A stretch of DNA of 64,000 nt, taken from Mesorhizobium norvegicum (GTDB lineage: Bacteria; Pseudomonadota; Alphaproteobacteria; Rhizobiales; Rhizobiaceae). The notes beneath the pieces were generated by a model. The model searched no databases. It saw only the letters and a list, made by a program, of their open reading frames with translations, and had not been told where the DNA came from. Of the stretch, positions 54,099 to 62,953 are shown in pieces. Position 1 is the stretch's first letter. Each line of letters opens with the position of its first letter. The stretch covers positions 47,501 through 111,500 of the forward strand of contig NZ_SMYZ01000073.1 of assembly GCF_004919685.1 (NCBI RefSeq). The letters are read 5' to 3'. The position numbers and the translations under genes are program-made.

Positions 54099-54419
54099 AT
54101 GGCTACCGTGAAAGTCGATATAAATAACTTCCAGTCGGAAGTTCTGGAATCCGCAGCACCCGTCGTCGTCGATTTCTGGGCCGAATGGTGCGATCCCTGC
54201 AAGATGATTGCTCCGAGCCTCGAGGAAATCTCCGTCGAGATGGAAAGCAAGATCAAGGTCGCCAAGCTCAACATCGATGAAAACCCGGAACTCGCCGCCC
54301 AATTGGGCGTGCGCTCCATTCCGACGCTCGCGATCTTCAAGGGCGGCGAAGTGGCCGATTTCTTGGTCGGCGCCAAACCGAAGACAGCTCTTTTGAACTG
54401 GATTTCGAACGCTGCCTGA
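54099..54419 (+). CDS. trxA: Thioredoxin with a CDPC active site
   Basis: A 106-residue single-domain thioredoxin, the usual length. VVVDFWAEWCDPCKMIAPSL holds the active site at residues 31-34, which reads CDPC where CGPC is nearly universal; the cis-Pro loop (VRSIPTLAIFKGG) is normal. An acidic residue between the cysteines would be expected to change the redox potential or partner choice. It is isolated among IS relics just before the giant effector gene, which suggests an accessory rather than the housekeeping copy. A strong Shine-Dalgarno supports expression. Confidence 0.9.
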   Translation: MATVKVDINNFQSEVLESAAPVVVDFWAEWCDPCKMIAPSLEEISVEMESKIKVAKLNIDENPELAAQLGVRSIPTLAIFKGGEVADFLVGAKPKTALLNWISNAA

Positions 54420-54475
54420 TCGATATCGCTCAATCTGTACCGCAATGAAAAAACCGTAGATTCTCCCCGTAAAGC

Positions 54476-54604
54476 GGTAGGGTTCACAGTGATTTACGGG
54501 CCTTTGTACAGGGCTCAGCCCTTTGAGCTTCAGCCTGATGTCGAAGCGATCGAGTGGCGAAGAAGCTTTTCATTGCGGCGTTGTCGAGGCAGTTGCCGCT
54601 GCGT
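54476..54604 (-). pseudogene. IS3-family (IS150-like) OrfB remnant
   Basis: Read leftwards, RSGNCLDNAAMKSFFAT is the catalytic-Glu region of IS3 OrfB (usually GNCLDNAAMESFF), here with Lys for the catalytic Glu. After an internal deletion of about 60 codons another frame gives IRLKLKGLSPVQ, the usual C-terminus. It lies antisense to the first codons of the long open frame of the giant gene, showing that those codons are not part of it. Confidence 0.65.
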
Positions 54605-54719
54605 GAATGCTGCGGCTTTCAAGCATGCCGTTGCAGTCTCGCGTGACCGCCCTCAAACCAATGATGCCCTGTTGTTCACAGGCTTTAGGCGATGCGTTTT
54701 GCTGGATCGGAGAGGGAAT

Positions 54720-57700
54720 ATGGGCAGCACCGGAGAGTTGGTCGGACAAGAAGGGCGTCCTGATAGCGAAGGAGGCCCGCATCGCATCTCCGACGCAATG
54801 TCGGACCAGCATAAGGCGCGCGAAGACCAGCATAAGGCGCGCGAAGAGACGCTTGCCATCGCCGGCGCGGTGGTTGCCCGCGACGGCAATCTCGACGGAT
54901 TTTCGGATTCAGAGTTGGCCGATTTGGTGAACGGCTTCAGCAGATGGCCGGACCAGCAGAAGACGCGCGAAGCGACTGTTGCCATCGCCGGCGCGGTGGT
55001 TGCCCGCGACGGCAATCTCGACGGATTTTCGGATTCAGAGTTGGCCGATTTGGTGAACGGCTTCAGCAGATGGCCGGACCAGCAGAAGACGCGTGAAGCG
55101 ACGGTTGCCATCGCCGGCGCGGTGGTTGCCCGCGACGGCAATCTCGACGGATTCGCGGATCAAAAATTGGCCAATCTGGTGAACGGTTTCGGCAAGTGGC
55201 CGGAAGAAGAAAAAGCACGCAAGGGGATCGTTGCCATCGCCGGCGAGCTCGGTTCCAAGGGCCGTCGTTTCACTACTTTCAGCACGCCTGCGCTAGCCAG
55301 GATCGCCAACGGTCTGTCGCGCGGTATCGAGGAGGGAGAGACCGCCGGCGAGGTCGCGGAACCCGCCTTGCTGAAGGACCGGCTGCATCAGCTGGCGCAC
55401 TACCTCCAATATGCCGAGGATCGGCTGCAGCAGGCCGATGTCCATGCCATCGCGAGCATATTCAAGGCGTTGGGCAAGGCGCAGTTGTCGGACGATTTCG
55501 GTGCGCTGGCACAGCGGGGGCTGGACAGGCTCGAGGTGTTACGTGCCGCTCCCGGGTTTAAGCTCGACAACAACCTCGAGACGATGGGCAATCTTTGCGC
55601 CTCCCTGCTGCCACTAGCTCGCAGCCCGAAGCCGATGTTGCGCTGGCACCGCAAATCGACGCTGAACCTGCTCAACGCCATCCAGCCGGTGGTGGAACAC
55701 AAGATCGATGCCCATCTCAAACGAGGCCAGGCCGAGCGCACCAGCGACGCCAATTCAAGCCGCTGCCCGGCGCTTTCGATCTATCAGGTGCTCAAGACCC
55801 GGGCGGTGCTGGAGACGCTCTATCGGCGGCCCTATGTCGACGGCGACGAGCGCGCCTTGCAGGCCAGGCAGGAAGAGCTGCACGGCAAGACCAGGCAGAT
55901 CCTGGACAGTTCCCGCGCCCTCATCTACGCCGACCTTTCCCACATGAGCTGGAGCGTGATCGCCGAGATCGAGGCGAAGGAGCCGCTCGAAGCGCTCGAC
56001 ACCTTCATGGCGCAGAACGCATCGATGATCCAGGCCCAGCATGCAGCCGCCAGCTTCGATGTCCATGGCGTCCTTCAGGCCATGGACCACGAGCCGAAAC
56101 CGCCGCAAGGCGATGCCGGACTGATGCGGCTGCCGGTGGTCGACATGCAAGGCCGGCCGCTGGCCAGCGAAGCCGAGTTGCGATATTCCATTTTCCACCG
56201 CTTGACCTCGGGCTCGGTGAAGGTGTTGGCGGTGCAGCTAAAGGGAACTCCGACTGGCGCCATGCTGACACGCACGTTCACCGTGGAGGGCGTGCCCTAC
56301 CGCATGGACCTGTTCGGCGGCAGCAAACTGAAGCCGCCGCAAAAGAGCCTGAACCAGCTTGCCTCTCACCTGCCCTTCACGGCCGCAGAGGCCCCAAGCG
56401 GCAAGCTTTTGGCGATCCCCTATGCCGAGACGGCTCCGGGTACGGCCTTTGAGCAGCTGTCGCGGGACTGGGCGCCGTTCAAGGAAGCCTATTACTATAC
56501 CCAGCGCCGCGGATTTGCTGCGCCGCCGGGCATCCCCGACATTGGCCCGCATGATTATGCGCTGGAAGGGTGCTTCAAGCTGTCCCTTCTGCCCGACCGC
56601 CCCGCAGGAGCAGTGCATCCCTTCCGGTTAGAGGGGCGAGACGGCGAGATCGCCTTGCGGCCGCATGACGGCTGCGGCTTCATCAGGGCCTCACTGGCCG
56701 AGCGCATGCCGTCCATTGCCCGGGCTCGCCACGACGCTCCCGAGCGGATGCCTGCCTATGCCGATAAAAAGCAATCGGCGGTACCGCCCTCGGCGCTGCA
56801 ACATTATCCGCGCAGCGTCGAGGTGGCACAGGAGACCCGCGAGAAGGCTCTGGCTTGGCTCGAAACCCATCAAAGCCTCACCGCCGAGGAGCTGTTCCGG
56901 ACGGTCACGGGCGGGCATATCGAGGGTCCGGGCGCTATCGCCGTGCCGTCCAGCGACGAATGCCTGCATGTGCCGACCGGCAAGAGCAAGACCTTGACCC
57001 GTGACGCTGGCGTGCTTGTCGGACGCTCCCCCTATGACAAGCCCAACCTGCGCCCGTTCGCCGCCGACCGGGTCAGGTCGGCGCGCGATGGCGATCGGAC
57101 CGCGGCGTTCCTGGATCGGTGCGTGGCCTTCCAATACAGCTTCAACGTCGCGCACAGGTCGGGGGCTGGGCTTGCCGCCGACGACCCGACCTTCTTTGCC
57201 AAAGGCATCTTGATCGTTGTGCCCGACGAAATGTGGCCAGCGGCCTTCGCCGAGCGCGGGGTGGTGATGTCTGCCGAGGACGTAAAGTGCCATTCGCGCT
57301 GGCTGGAGAAAAAGGACCGGGTCAAGGCCGACACCGCGCTCGAGTGCGTCGGCATCCTGCAGGCGACGGAGGTGTTCGCGCCCGGCTCTTTGGTTGCGGT
57401 TCCGAGCGTCGAACAAAAAATGCTCGACGGCGATTTTGACGGCGACCCGGTCGTCATCATCGGCGACCAGCCTCGTCTTTACGAGCATGTGCGCCAGTTC
57501 GACGCGCAGCTGCAGGCGCGCGGCATCGCCTCGATGAAGCCGCCGAAGTCGCACACGCCGGCCATTGAGAAAGGCGGCTACCAGTTCAGCCGGTCCAAGC
57601 AGATCCTGTCGGCCACCGGGCTGGTGCTGGAGACCTACAGCTGCCTGCAGCGCGACCTGCTGGCGCAGCCGCTGGAGGCGCAACGCTGGTTTGCCGAGCG

Positions 57701-59933
57701 TGCCATCTTCGGCACCTACGAGGGAATTCATCATGAGCTCAAGGCCGACATCCGCGCACTGTTGCAGGAAGATCGGCCAGATGGCCAGACCCTCCGTGAC
57801 CTCATCGCCAGGGCGGGGGAAGACAGAAAGGCCGCCAGGCATCCGGTGGCCTGCGAACTGGCCGGGTTGCTAGTGGCTGAGCTCCAGGACTGGAACCTGC
57901 AGCTCAATAGCGAGCCGGCTCATGAGCAGTCGGACGTCAAGCAGCAGTTAGCGCTATCCGTGGCCTCAACCGGCGCGAAGCCTGCCGTCAGCGCCGACGC
58001 CGGCGCGCTCTTCCCGCAACTCAGCGAATCCTATCCGGCAACCGCTGACGCCAGGAAGCGCATCGATTTCCTGCTCAACTGCTACCAGCCGCGCATTGAT
58101 CCGCGGCCCGACGGCTACAAACCGGACGATCTGCATGAAAGCGCCATCAGTCTGTTGAGCGTCGGCATCAAGGTCGGCACTGACGCCTACAAGTCCGATA
58201 CCGGTGCGCGGATGTTCATGCAAAAAACCACCGGATTGCAGCGGCTCTTGGAGCGGAGGCCGGGCTTCAAGTCGGCGCCCTATGTCAAGGCGCAGGCGGC
58301 AAAGCTCCACCAGGGCCTGTTCGACGTCGATGGCAGCCTGGCAAATCTGAAGGACAACCCCACGCTGGCGGCCTCGGTCATGGAGGCCTCGATCAGCCTC
58401 GCCGTCGAAAAGCGCATCCTGCCCAGCGCCTTAGCAATCTCGGCCGACGACGACCGCGCCAGCAGGATAACGCTGAGCAGCGAACAGGCCCAGGAGCGCG
58501 CCAGGCTCGAAGCCGCCCCCGCCGAAGCGCAAGAAAGCGCGATTAACGAAACTGTGCATGCGGTTGCCGAGCTTTTGCGGCAGGACGGCATCGAGGTGAA
58601 GGTGCCGCATCTGGATCAACGGTCGCGCGGGCAGGTCTGGATAGCCGACGAGTTGACCGATCAGAGCGTGAACGCGCCGGAGGCCCAACTGGTCACCAAT
58701 GCCGTGCGCCATGTCTTCGAGATCCCGGACGAGGCTTTTACGCGCGCCTTCAGGAAGGCGGCACTGACCTTCGAGGAGCGGGACTGCAGCGAGGTCGAGA
58801 CCACCAACTGGTTCATCAGGAAGGAGACGCCGGGGTTACGCGGCGTTCACACGGCGTTCAGAACCGCGCAGAACTATCGCTTCGAGCTCGAGTTCCATAC
58901 GCCGGCCAGTTACCAGGCCGAGCTCGCGCAGCGCGCGCAGGGCGAATGCAAGGAGGTCCCCATTCCCCGTGGTGCCTGGGAGATATTACACTGGAGCTCG
59001 TCAGGAGAAAGCAGGTCGAGGGCGGCAGGGACCTCCAGATCGCCCACCGTCGCAAGACAACAGATTGCGGTCGCTCGCTCGCCGCAAGCCGGCGAGATCC
59101 TCGCGGCCCTCGGTACGCGGCCGGTCGTGCTCGTCGGCATGCCGGCGAGCGGCAAGTCGACCATCGGCGCTCAGCTTGCCAAGGAGTTGGGGGTGGAGTT
59201 TGTCGACATCGATAAGCGTATCGTCGCCGAGCACGGCAATCTGATGGAGATGTTCGCCGACCCTGACCGCGGCGAGGCGCACTTCAGGGACCTGGAGACC
59301 AAAGAGCTCGCCAAGCAGTTGGAGAGAGGGTCCATCGTCATCGCAAGCGGCGGAGGCTGCTTTGGCAAGGAGTCCAATCAAGCCCTGATTCTTAACAAGG
59401 CGAGGTCGATCTGGCTCGACACCGATCTGAAAGAGCTCCGCAGGCGCCTCAAGAAGGACACCAGCCGGCCGCTGCTGCAAGGCGCCGACATCGAGCAGAA
59501 GGTTGACCAGCTGTACGAAGAGCGCAGTCCGTCCTACCAAAAGGCCGATATCAGGTTGCCCCTCGTCCCGCCCTTTCAAAAAGACAAGAAGGACGCCCGC
59601 ATTTGCGTGAAGGAACTCTACGCTTTCCTGTGCAGCGACAGAGAAGCCGCTCTGCCCGCTGCCGAGGGTTCACGTGTCTCCGGTGCTTCCGGCACAGCCA
59701 TCAGCATGTCCCCAACACCGCAGCGCATGCACGATGATCATAACAACGGCTACGATCGCGGGGGCGGCGTCGTGGAAATCATCCAGGCGCCGGCGGCACC
59801 ATTGAGTGAAGGGGAACGCCCGCCGCCCCTCGACACCCTCACCGCCGACCCGCAGCCTTTGCTGGCCGGCAATAACGCACGAGCGGATTTAGCGTCTTCC
59901 ACGAGAAGCAGAGAACGCTCAAGAGGACAATAA
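54720..59933 (+). CDS. Giant SKWP-repeat protein with polymerase-like DFDGD motif and shikimate-kinase-like domain; type III effector candidate (Mlr6361-like)
   Basis: A 1737-residue protein. Residues about 41-210 are four 42-residue repeats with LVNGFSRWP or LVNGFGKWP, the hallmark of SKWP effectors (Ralstonia RipS, Xanthomonas XopAD). Residues 905-909 read DFDGD in KMLDGDFDGDPVVIIGD, preceded by VPSVEQ and GSLVAV, which looks like the catalytic loop of two-barrel RNA polymerases. Residues about 1465-1640 form a shikimate-kinase-like P-loop domain (GMPASGKS at 1473-1480, FVDIDKRI, IASGGGCFG, TSRPLLQG), then a Pro-rich tail. The repeat plus C-terminal shikimate-kinase layout is that of the M. 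loti effector Mlr6361, here with few repeats. ATG 54720 has GGAGAGGG upstream; the frame is open to 54489, but that part is antisense IS3 DNA. No clear tts box was found. Confidence 0.8.
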   Translation: MGSTGELVGQEGRPDSEGGPHRISDAMSDQHKAREDQHKAREETLAIAGAVVARDGNLDGFSDSELADLVNGFSRWPDQQKTREATVAIAGAVVARDGNLDGFSDSELADLVNGFSRWPDQQKTREATVAIAGAVVARDGNLDGFADQKLANLVNGFGKWPEEEKARKGIVAIAGELGSKGRRFTTFSTPALARIANGLSRGIEEGETAGEVAEPALLKDRLHQLAHYLQYAEDRLQQADVHAIASIFKALGKAQLSDDFGALAQRGLDRLEVLRAAPGFKLDNNLETMGNLCASLLPLARSPKPMLRWHRKSTLNLLNAIQPVVEHKIDAHLKRGQAERTSDANSSRCPALSIYQVLKTRAVLETLYRRPYVDGDERALQARQEELHGKTRQILDSSRALIYADLSHMSWSVIAEIEAKEPLEALDTFMAQNASMIQAQHAAASFDVHGVLQAMDHEPKPPQGDAGLMRLPVVDMQGRPLASEAELRYSIFHRLTSGSVKVLAVQLKGTPTGAMLTRTFTVEGVPYRMDLFGGSKLKPPQKSLNQLASHLPFTAAEAPSGKLLAIPYAETAPGTAFEQLSRDWAPFKEAYYYTQRRGFAAPPGIPDIGPHDYALEGCFKLSLLPDRPAGAVHPFRLEGRDGEIALRPHDGCGFIRASLAERMPSIARARHDAPERMPAYADKKQSAVPPSALQHYPRSVEVAQETREKALAWLETHQSLTAEELFRTVTGGHIEGPGAIAVPSSDECLHVPTGKSKTLTRDAGVLVGRSPYDKPNLRPFAADRVRSARDGDRTAAFLDRCVAFQYSFNVAHRSGAGLAADDPTFFAKGILIVVPDEMWPAAFAERGVVMSAEDVKCHSRWLEKKDRVKADTALECVGILQATEVFAPGSLVAVPSVEQKMLDGDFDGDPVVIIGDQPRLYEHVRQFDAQLQARGIASMKPPKSHTPAIEKGGYQFSRSKQILSATGLVLETYSCLQRDLLAQPLEAQRWFAERAIFGTYEGIHHELKADIRALLQEDRPDGQTLRDLIARAGEDRKAARHPVACELAGLLVAELQDWNLQLNSEPAHEQSDVKQQLALSVASTGAKPAVSADAGALFPQLSESYPATADARKRIDFLLNCYQPRIDPRPDGYKPDDLHESAISLLSVGIKVGTDAYKSDTGARMFMQKTTGLQRLLERRPGFKSAPYVKAQAAKLHQGLFDVDGSLANLKDNPTLAASVMEASISLAVEKRILPSALAISADDDRASRITLSSEQAQERARLEAAPAEAQESAINETVHAVAELLRQDGIEVKVPHLDQRSRGQVWIADELTDQSVNAPEAQLVTNAVRHVFEIPDEAFTRAFRKAALTFEERDCSEVETTNWFIRKETPGLRGVHTAFRTAQNYRFELEFHTPASYQAELAQRAQGECKEVPIPRGAWEILHWSSSGESRSRAAGTSRSPTVARQQIAVARSPQAGEILAALGTRPVVLVGMPASGKSTIGAQLAKELGVEFVDIDKRIVAEHGNLMEMFADPDRGEAHFRDLETKELAKQLERGSIVIASGGGCFGKESNQALILNKARSIWLDTDLKELRRRLKKDTSRPLLQGADIEQKVDQLYEERSPSYQKADIRLPLVPPFQKDKKDARICVKELYAFLCSDREAALPAAEGSRVSGASGTAISMSPTPQRMHDDHNNGYDRGGGVVEIIQAPAAPLSEGERPPPLDTLTADPQPLLAGNNARADLASSTRSRERSRGQ
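54841..55344 (+). repeat. Four tandem 126-bp repeats (42 residues each) in the effector gene
   Basis: Units begin at 54841, 54967, 55093 and 55219. The first three are almost identical at the DNA level, including synonymous sites (GCCATCGCCGGCGCGGTGGT in each), while the fourth is clearly diverged. Such identity implies recent duplication or gene conversion, and the copy number may vary between strains. Confidence 0.9.
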
Positions 59934-60321
59934 GCTTTAGCGGCAACAATCAAGGGTTCTTTCGCAGGTTTAGCGCAGCGTGCGGGTTCGCGCCGAATGC
60001 TAATAAAAAGTGGGAATCGCATGCATAAGTCGTGAGAAGCCTGATGGCCGAGTTGATGCGGCCTGGATGACACAGGAGGATTCGCCGCACAAAGACGAAC
60101 CGCCGGTGCCGGGTCGCGAGCCAAATCCTGGTGATAGACCGGGAAGGATCAGCTCCGAGTCTAAACGAGGGCATTACGTTGAAAGTACGCTAAACAACGC
60201 GCTAAGGTCGAACGGAGAGTGAACGCCCGGATGCTCGCTGTCGATACGCCATTTGCGTCTTGTACCGTTACGCCGCTTTGGACAGAGGCTTTGCCACGAC
60301 CGTTCTGGAGTGGAGTGGAAA
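59934..60321. other. Gap after the effector gene with a candidate Tn3-type end
   Basis: No gene is supported. Around 60167-60194 the sequence GGGCATTACGTTGAAAGTACG followed by CTAA resembles the outer inverted repeat of Tn3-family transposons (G-run ... ACGCTAAG) and lies about 130 bases before the TnpA relic in the right orientation. The matching right end was not found. Confidence 0.35.
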
Positions 60322-61178
60322 GTGGCCCGACGAGCGCTTCTCAAAGAACACGAGCGAAAAGCGCTATTCGACATTCCGGTGAAGCCAGTCTGACCCTCCA
60401 CTATTCTCCTTCGCCGGCCGATTTGATGGAAATCCAGCTACGGCGCCGTGAACACAATCAGCTCGGCTTTGCGATCCAACTTTGCATGTTCAGGTTGTAT
60501 GCTCGTCGTGAGGAAACCCGCAGCAATCACCTTGCTCACCTCCTGGGTTATTTGCAGAAGCGAAACGCAACAGCCGAAGATCGGCGTGCCGCATTGCTGT
60601 CGGCAATCGAGAAAGCCTCAACAACAGACGCGGGTGCTTCGATAGCTGGCGTCATCGCAGCGGAGTTCCGCAATCGAAATTCGCTGCTCCCGGCAGCCAA
60701 CATCATTGAGCGGATGGGGATCACGGCGCGGGCCATTGCCCGGCGACGGGCAGAGGGGCCACTGATCGAAGCGATACCAGCTGATCGGCTTGCATCGTTG
60801 GACGTGTGTTTGGAGGTCGACCCGACGATCAGTCAAACGCGCTTTCATTGGTTGAGATCAGCGTCAGAAGCGCCTGGAGCGTCAAACCTGGTTGGACTGA
60901 CCGAGCGGATCACGTTTCTGCCGACGCTGGAGATCGACCCCGCGTTACATGTCCGCATTTCTTCGGGACGTTGGGATCAGATGATATACGAAGGCAATGC
61001 CACGCCAGCATGGCTGGCCAACGACTTCAACGCCAGCCGTCAGCACGCCCTGATCGTGGCGCAGGTCATCAAACTCGGCCAGAAGCTTACCGATGATTCC
61101 GTGACGATGTTTATCAAGTTGATGGGGAGGCTGTTCTCGCAAGCCAACAGCCGCAAGAAGCAGCGGCACATGGACTGA
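60322..61178 (+). pseudogene. Tn3-family TnpA relic (N-terminal part)
   Basis: VARRALLKEHERKALFDIPV opens the gene at GTG 60322, then the frame shifts near 60385 to SLTLHYSPSPADLMEIQLRR and REHNQLGFAIQLCMFR, the DUF4158 start of Tn3 transposases. LGYLQKRNATAEDRRAALLS to DDSVTMFIKLMGRLFSQANS follows, from deeper in TnpA, so part of the N-terminal region is deleted. Tn3 TnpA is near 1000 residues; the DDE domain is missing here. Confidence 0.75.
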
Positions 61179-61204
61179 CGACACGCCGCCCCTTCGCGTC
61201 GATC

Positions 61205-61214
61205 GCGAAATGCG
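61205..61214. repeat. Left copy of a 10-bp direct repeat flanking the IS21 element
   Basis: GCGAAATGCG occurs here and again at 63825-63834, just outside the right IS21 end. If it is the target duplication, the left IS end lies at about 61215 and the second copy overlaps the rppH start codon. Confidence 0.45.
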
Positions 61215-61368
61215 TGTTTCGGTAAGTCCCGGACGCCGATTTCACTAAGTCCCGGACAGTGATTTCAGTAAGTCGCGGACAGCATTTCCGCTAAGTCCCG
61301 GACAGTTTCCGGGGCGGATTTGACGGTCGGTTCTCGGCTGCGCCGTTCTGGCATTTTGACCTCTCACG

Positions 61369-62937
61369 ATGACGTTGAGAGGGGCCATGCCAAGACGGAA
61401 GCAAACGAGACAGACGACGGTGAAGGACATCCGAGCGATCTTGCGCCTGACGCATGAGCATGGCCTTTCGGTGCGTGCGGTATCGGAACGGCTGAAGATC
61501 AGCAAGACGACGGTTTCGACCTATCTGTTACGCGCGAGCGAGGCGGGGCTTTCGCGTTGGCCGTTGCCGCCCGGCTACGACGACGATGCGGCGCTCGAGC
61601 GGCTTCTGTTCCGCCGGATGGGCCGGCCGCCACAGGATCTGAGTGAGCCCGACTGGGCGCTGATCGTCCGGGAGCTGAAGCGCAAGGGCGTGACGCTGAC
61701 GCTGTTGTGGCAGGAGTATCGCGCTGCCCATCCCGACGGTTACGGCTACACCTGGTTCTGCGAGCACTTCGCCGCTTTCGAGCGTCGGACGAGCGCAACG
61801 TTCCGCAATCGGCATGCGGCGGGCGCGGTGATGCAAACCGACTATGCCGGGCAGACGGTGCCGATCATCGATCCTGCTACCGGCGTCATCCACGCCGCCC
61901 AGATCTTTGTCGCGGTGCTGGGCGCATCCAATCTGACCTTCGCCTTTGCCAGCTCCAGTCAAAAGCTGCCGGACTGGATCGAGGGCCAGGTACGAGCGCT
62001 CGCCTTCTTCGGCGGCGTCACCAGAGCGATCGTGTGCGACAACCTGAAGGCCGGTGTCGTCAAGGCGCTGTGGTTCGAGCCGACGCTCAACGCGACCTTT
62101 GCCGCCATGGCCGAGCACTACGACACCACCATCCTGCCGACCCGCAGCCGCAAGCCGCGCGACAAGGCCAAGGTCGAGGGCGCGGTGCTGATCGTCGAGC
62201 GCTGGATTCTGGCACGGCTGAGGAATCGATCCTTCTTCTCGATCGCCGAGCTCAACGCGGCGATCGCCGAACTGCTCGAGGAGTTGAACAACCGGCCGAT
62301 GCGCCATATCGGCCAAAGCCGCCGCGAACTGTTCGAGGAGATCGAGCGGGCTGCCTTGAAGCCGCTGCCGGCGGCACCGTTCGAATACGCCGAGTGGAAG
62401 TCGGCGAAGGTCCATCCTGACTACCACGTCGAGGTCGACAAGACCTTCTACTCGGTGCCGCACCGGCTGATCGGGCGCACCGTCGAGGTGCGGCTCACTC
62501 ATCGAGTGGTCGAGATCTTCCACGATCACCAGCGTGTCGCCAGCCATGTGCGTCGCTCGCAGCGTTCCGGCCATGTCACCGTCAACGAACACATGCCCAA
62601 GGCGCACCAGCGCTATGCCAACACCACGCCGGCCAGCCTGATCAGCCGGGCGGCCAGGATCGGCCCCAACGCCGCCGTCCTGGTCGAGCGCATGATGCAC
62701 GACCGGCCACATCCGGAGCAGGGATACCGCTCGGCCATGGGCATCCTGTCGCTGGCGCCGCGCTATGGGCCGGAGCGTCTCGATGCCGCCTGCGAGCGGG
62801 CGCTGCTGATCAACGCGATCGCCTACTCCTCCGTCACCGCCATCCTCAAAGCCGGCCTCGACCGAGCCAGCTCCGCAGAACCGGCAAAGCCGACACCCCA
62901 GCACGCCAACATCCGCGGCTCCACCTATTACCAGTGA
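61369..62937 (+). CDS. istA: IS21-family transposase IstA
   Basis: A 522-residue transposase. The N-terminal HTH is HEHGLSVRAVSERLKISKTTVSTYL. The DDE core shows the first Asp in MQTDYAGQTVPI, the second in IVCDNLKAGV and the Glu in KAKVEGAVLIVERWIL. A C-terminal DNA-binding and IstB-interaction region follows, with YHVEVDKTFYSVPHRLIG. All catalytic residues are present and the frame is intact, so it may be active. An in-frame ATG at 61387 right after GAGAGGGG is an alternative start. istB follows 16 bases later. Confidence 0.95.
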   Translation: MTLRGAMPRRKQTRQTTVKDIRAILRLTHEHGLSVRAVSERLKISKTTVSTYLLRASEAGLSRWPLPPGYDDDAALERLLFRRMGRPPQDLSEPDWALIVRELKRKGVTLTLLWQEYRAAHPDGYGYTWFCEHFAAFERRTSATFRNRHAAGAVMQTDYAGQTVPIIDPATGVIHAAQIFVAVLGASNLTFAFASSSQKLPDWIEGQVRALAFFGGVTRAIVCDNLKAGVVKALWFEPTLNATFAAMAEHYDTTILPTRSRKPRDKAKVEGAVLIVERWILARLRNRSFFSIAELNAAIAELLEELNNRPMRHIGQSRRELFEEIERAALKPLPAAPFEYAEWKSAKVHPDYHVEVDKTFYSVPHRLIGRTVEVRLTHRVVEIFHDHQRVASHVRRSQRSGHVTVNEHMPKAHQRYANTTPASLISRAARIGPNAAVLVERMMHDRPHPEQGYRSAMGILSLAPRYGPERLDAACERALLINAIAYSSVTAILKAGLDRASSAEPAKPTPQHANIRGSTYYQ

Positions 62938-62953
62938 AGGAAAGGAAGAAAGA

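Noticed and set aside
54489..54719. In-frame N-terminal extension of the giant gene starting at 54489
   Set aside because: This part is antisense to an IS3 OrfB remnant and has no Shine-Dalgarno; ATG 54720 has GGAGAGGG upstream and starts a typical hydrophilic N-terminus.
54600..54720. Possible tts box upstream of the effector
   Set aside because: TTGTCGAGGC...CCGCT near 54580 resembles part of the consensus, but it belongs to the IS3 remnant and the spacing and flanks do not fit.
56691..57842. 383-codon antisense frame inside the effector gene
   Set aside because: Shadow frame without motifs; the sense strand carries all domain signals.
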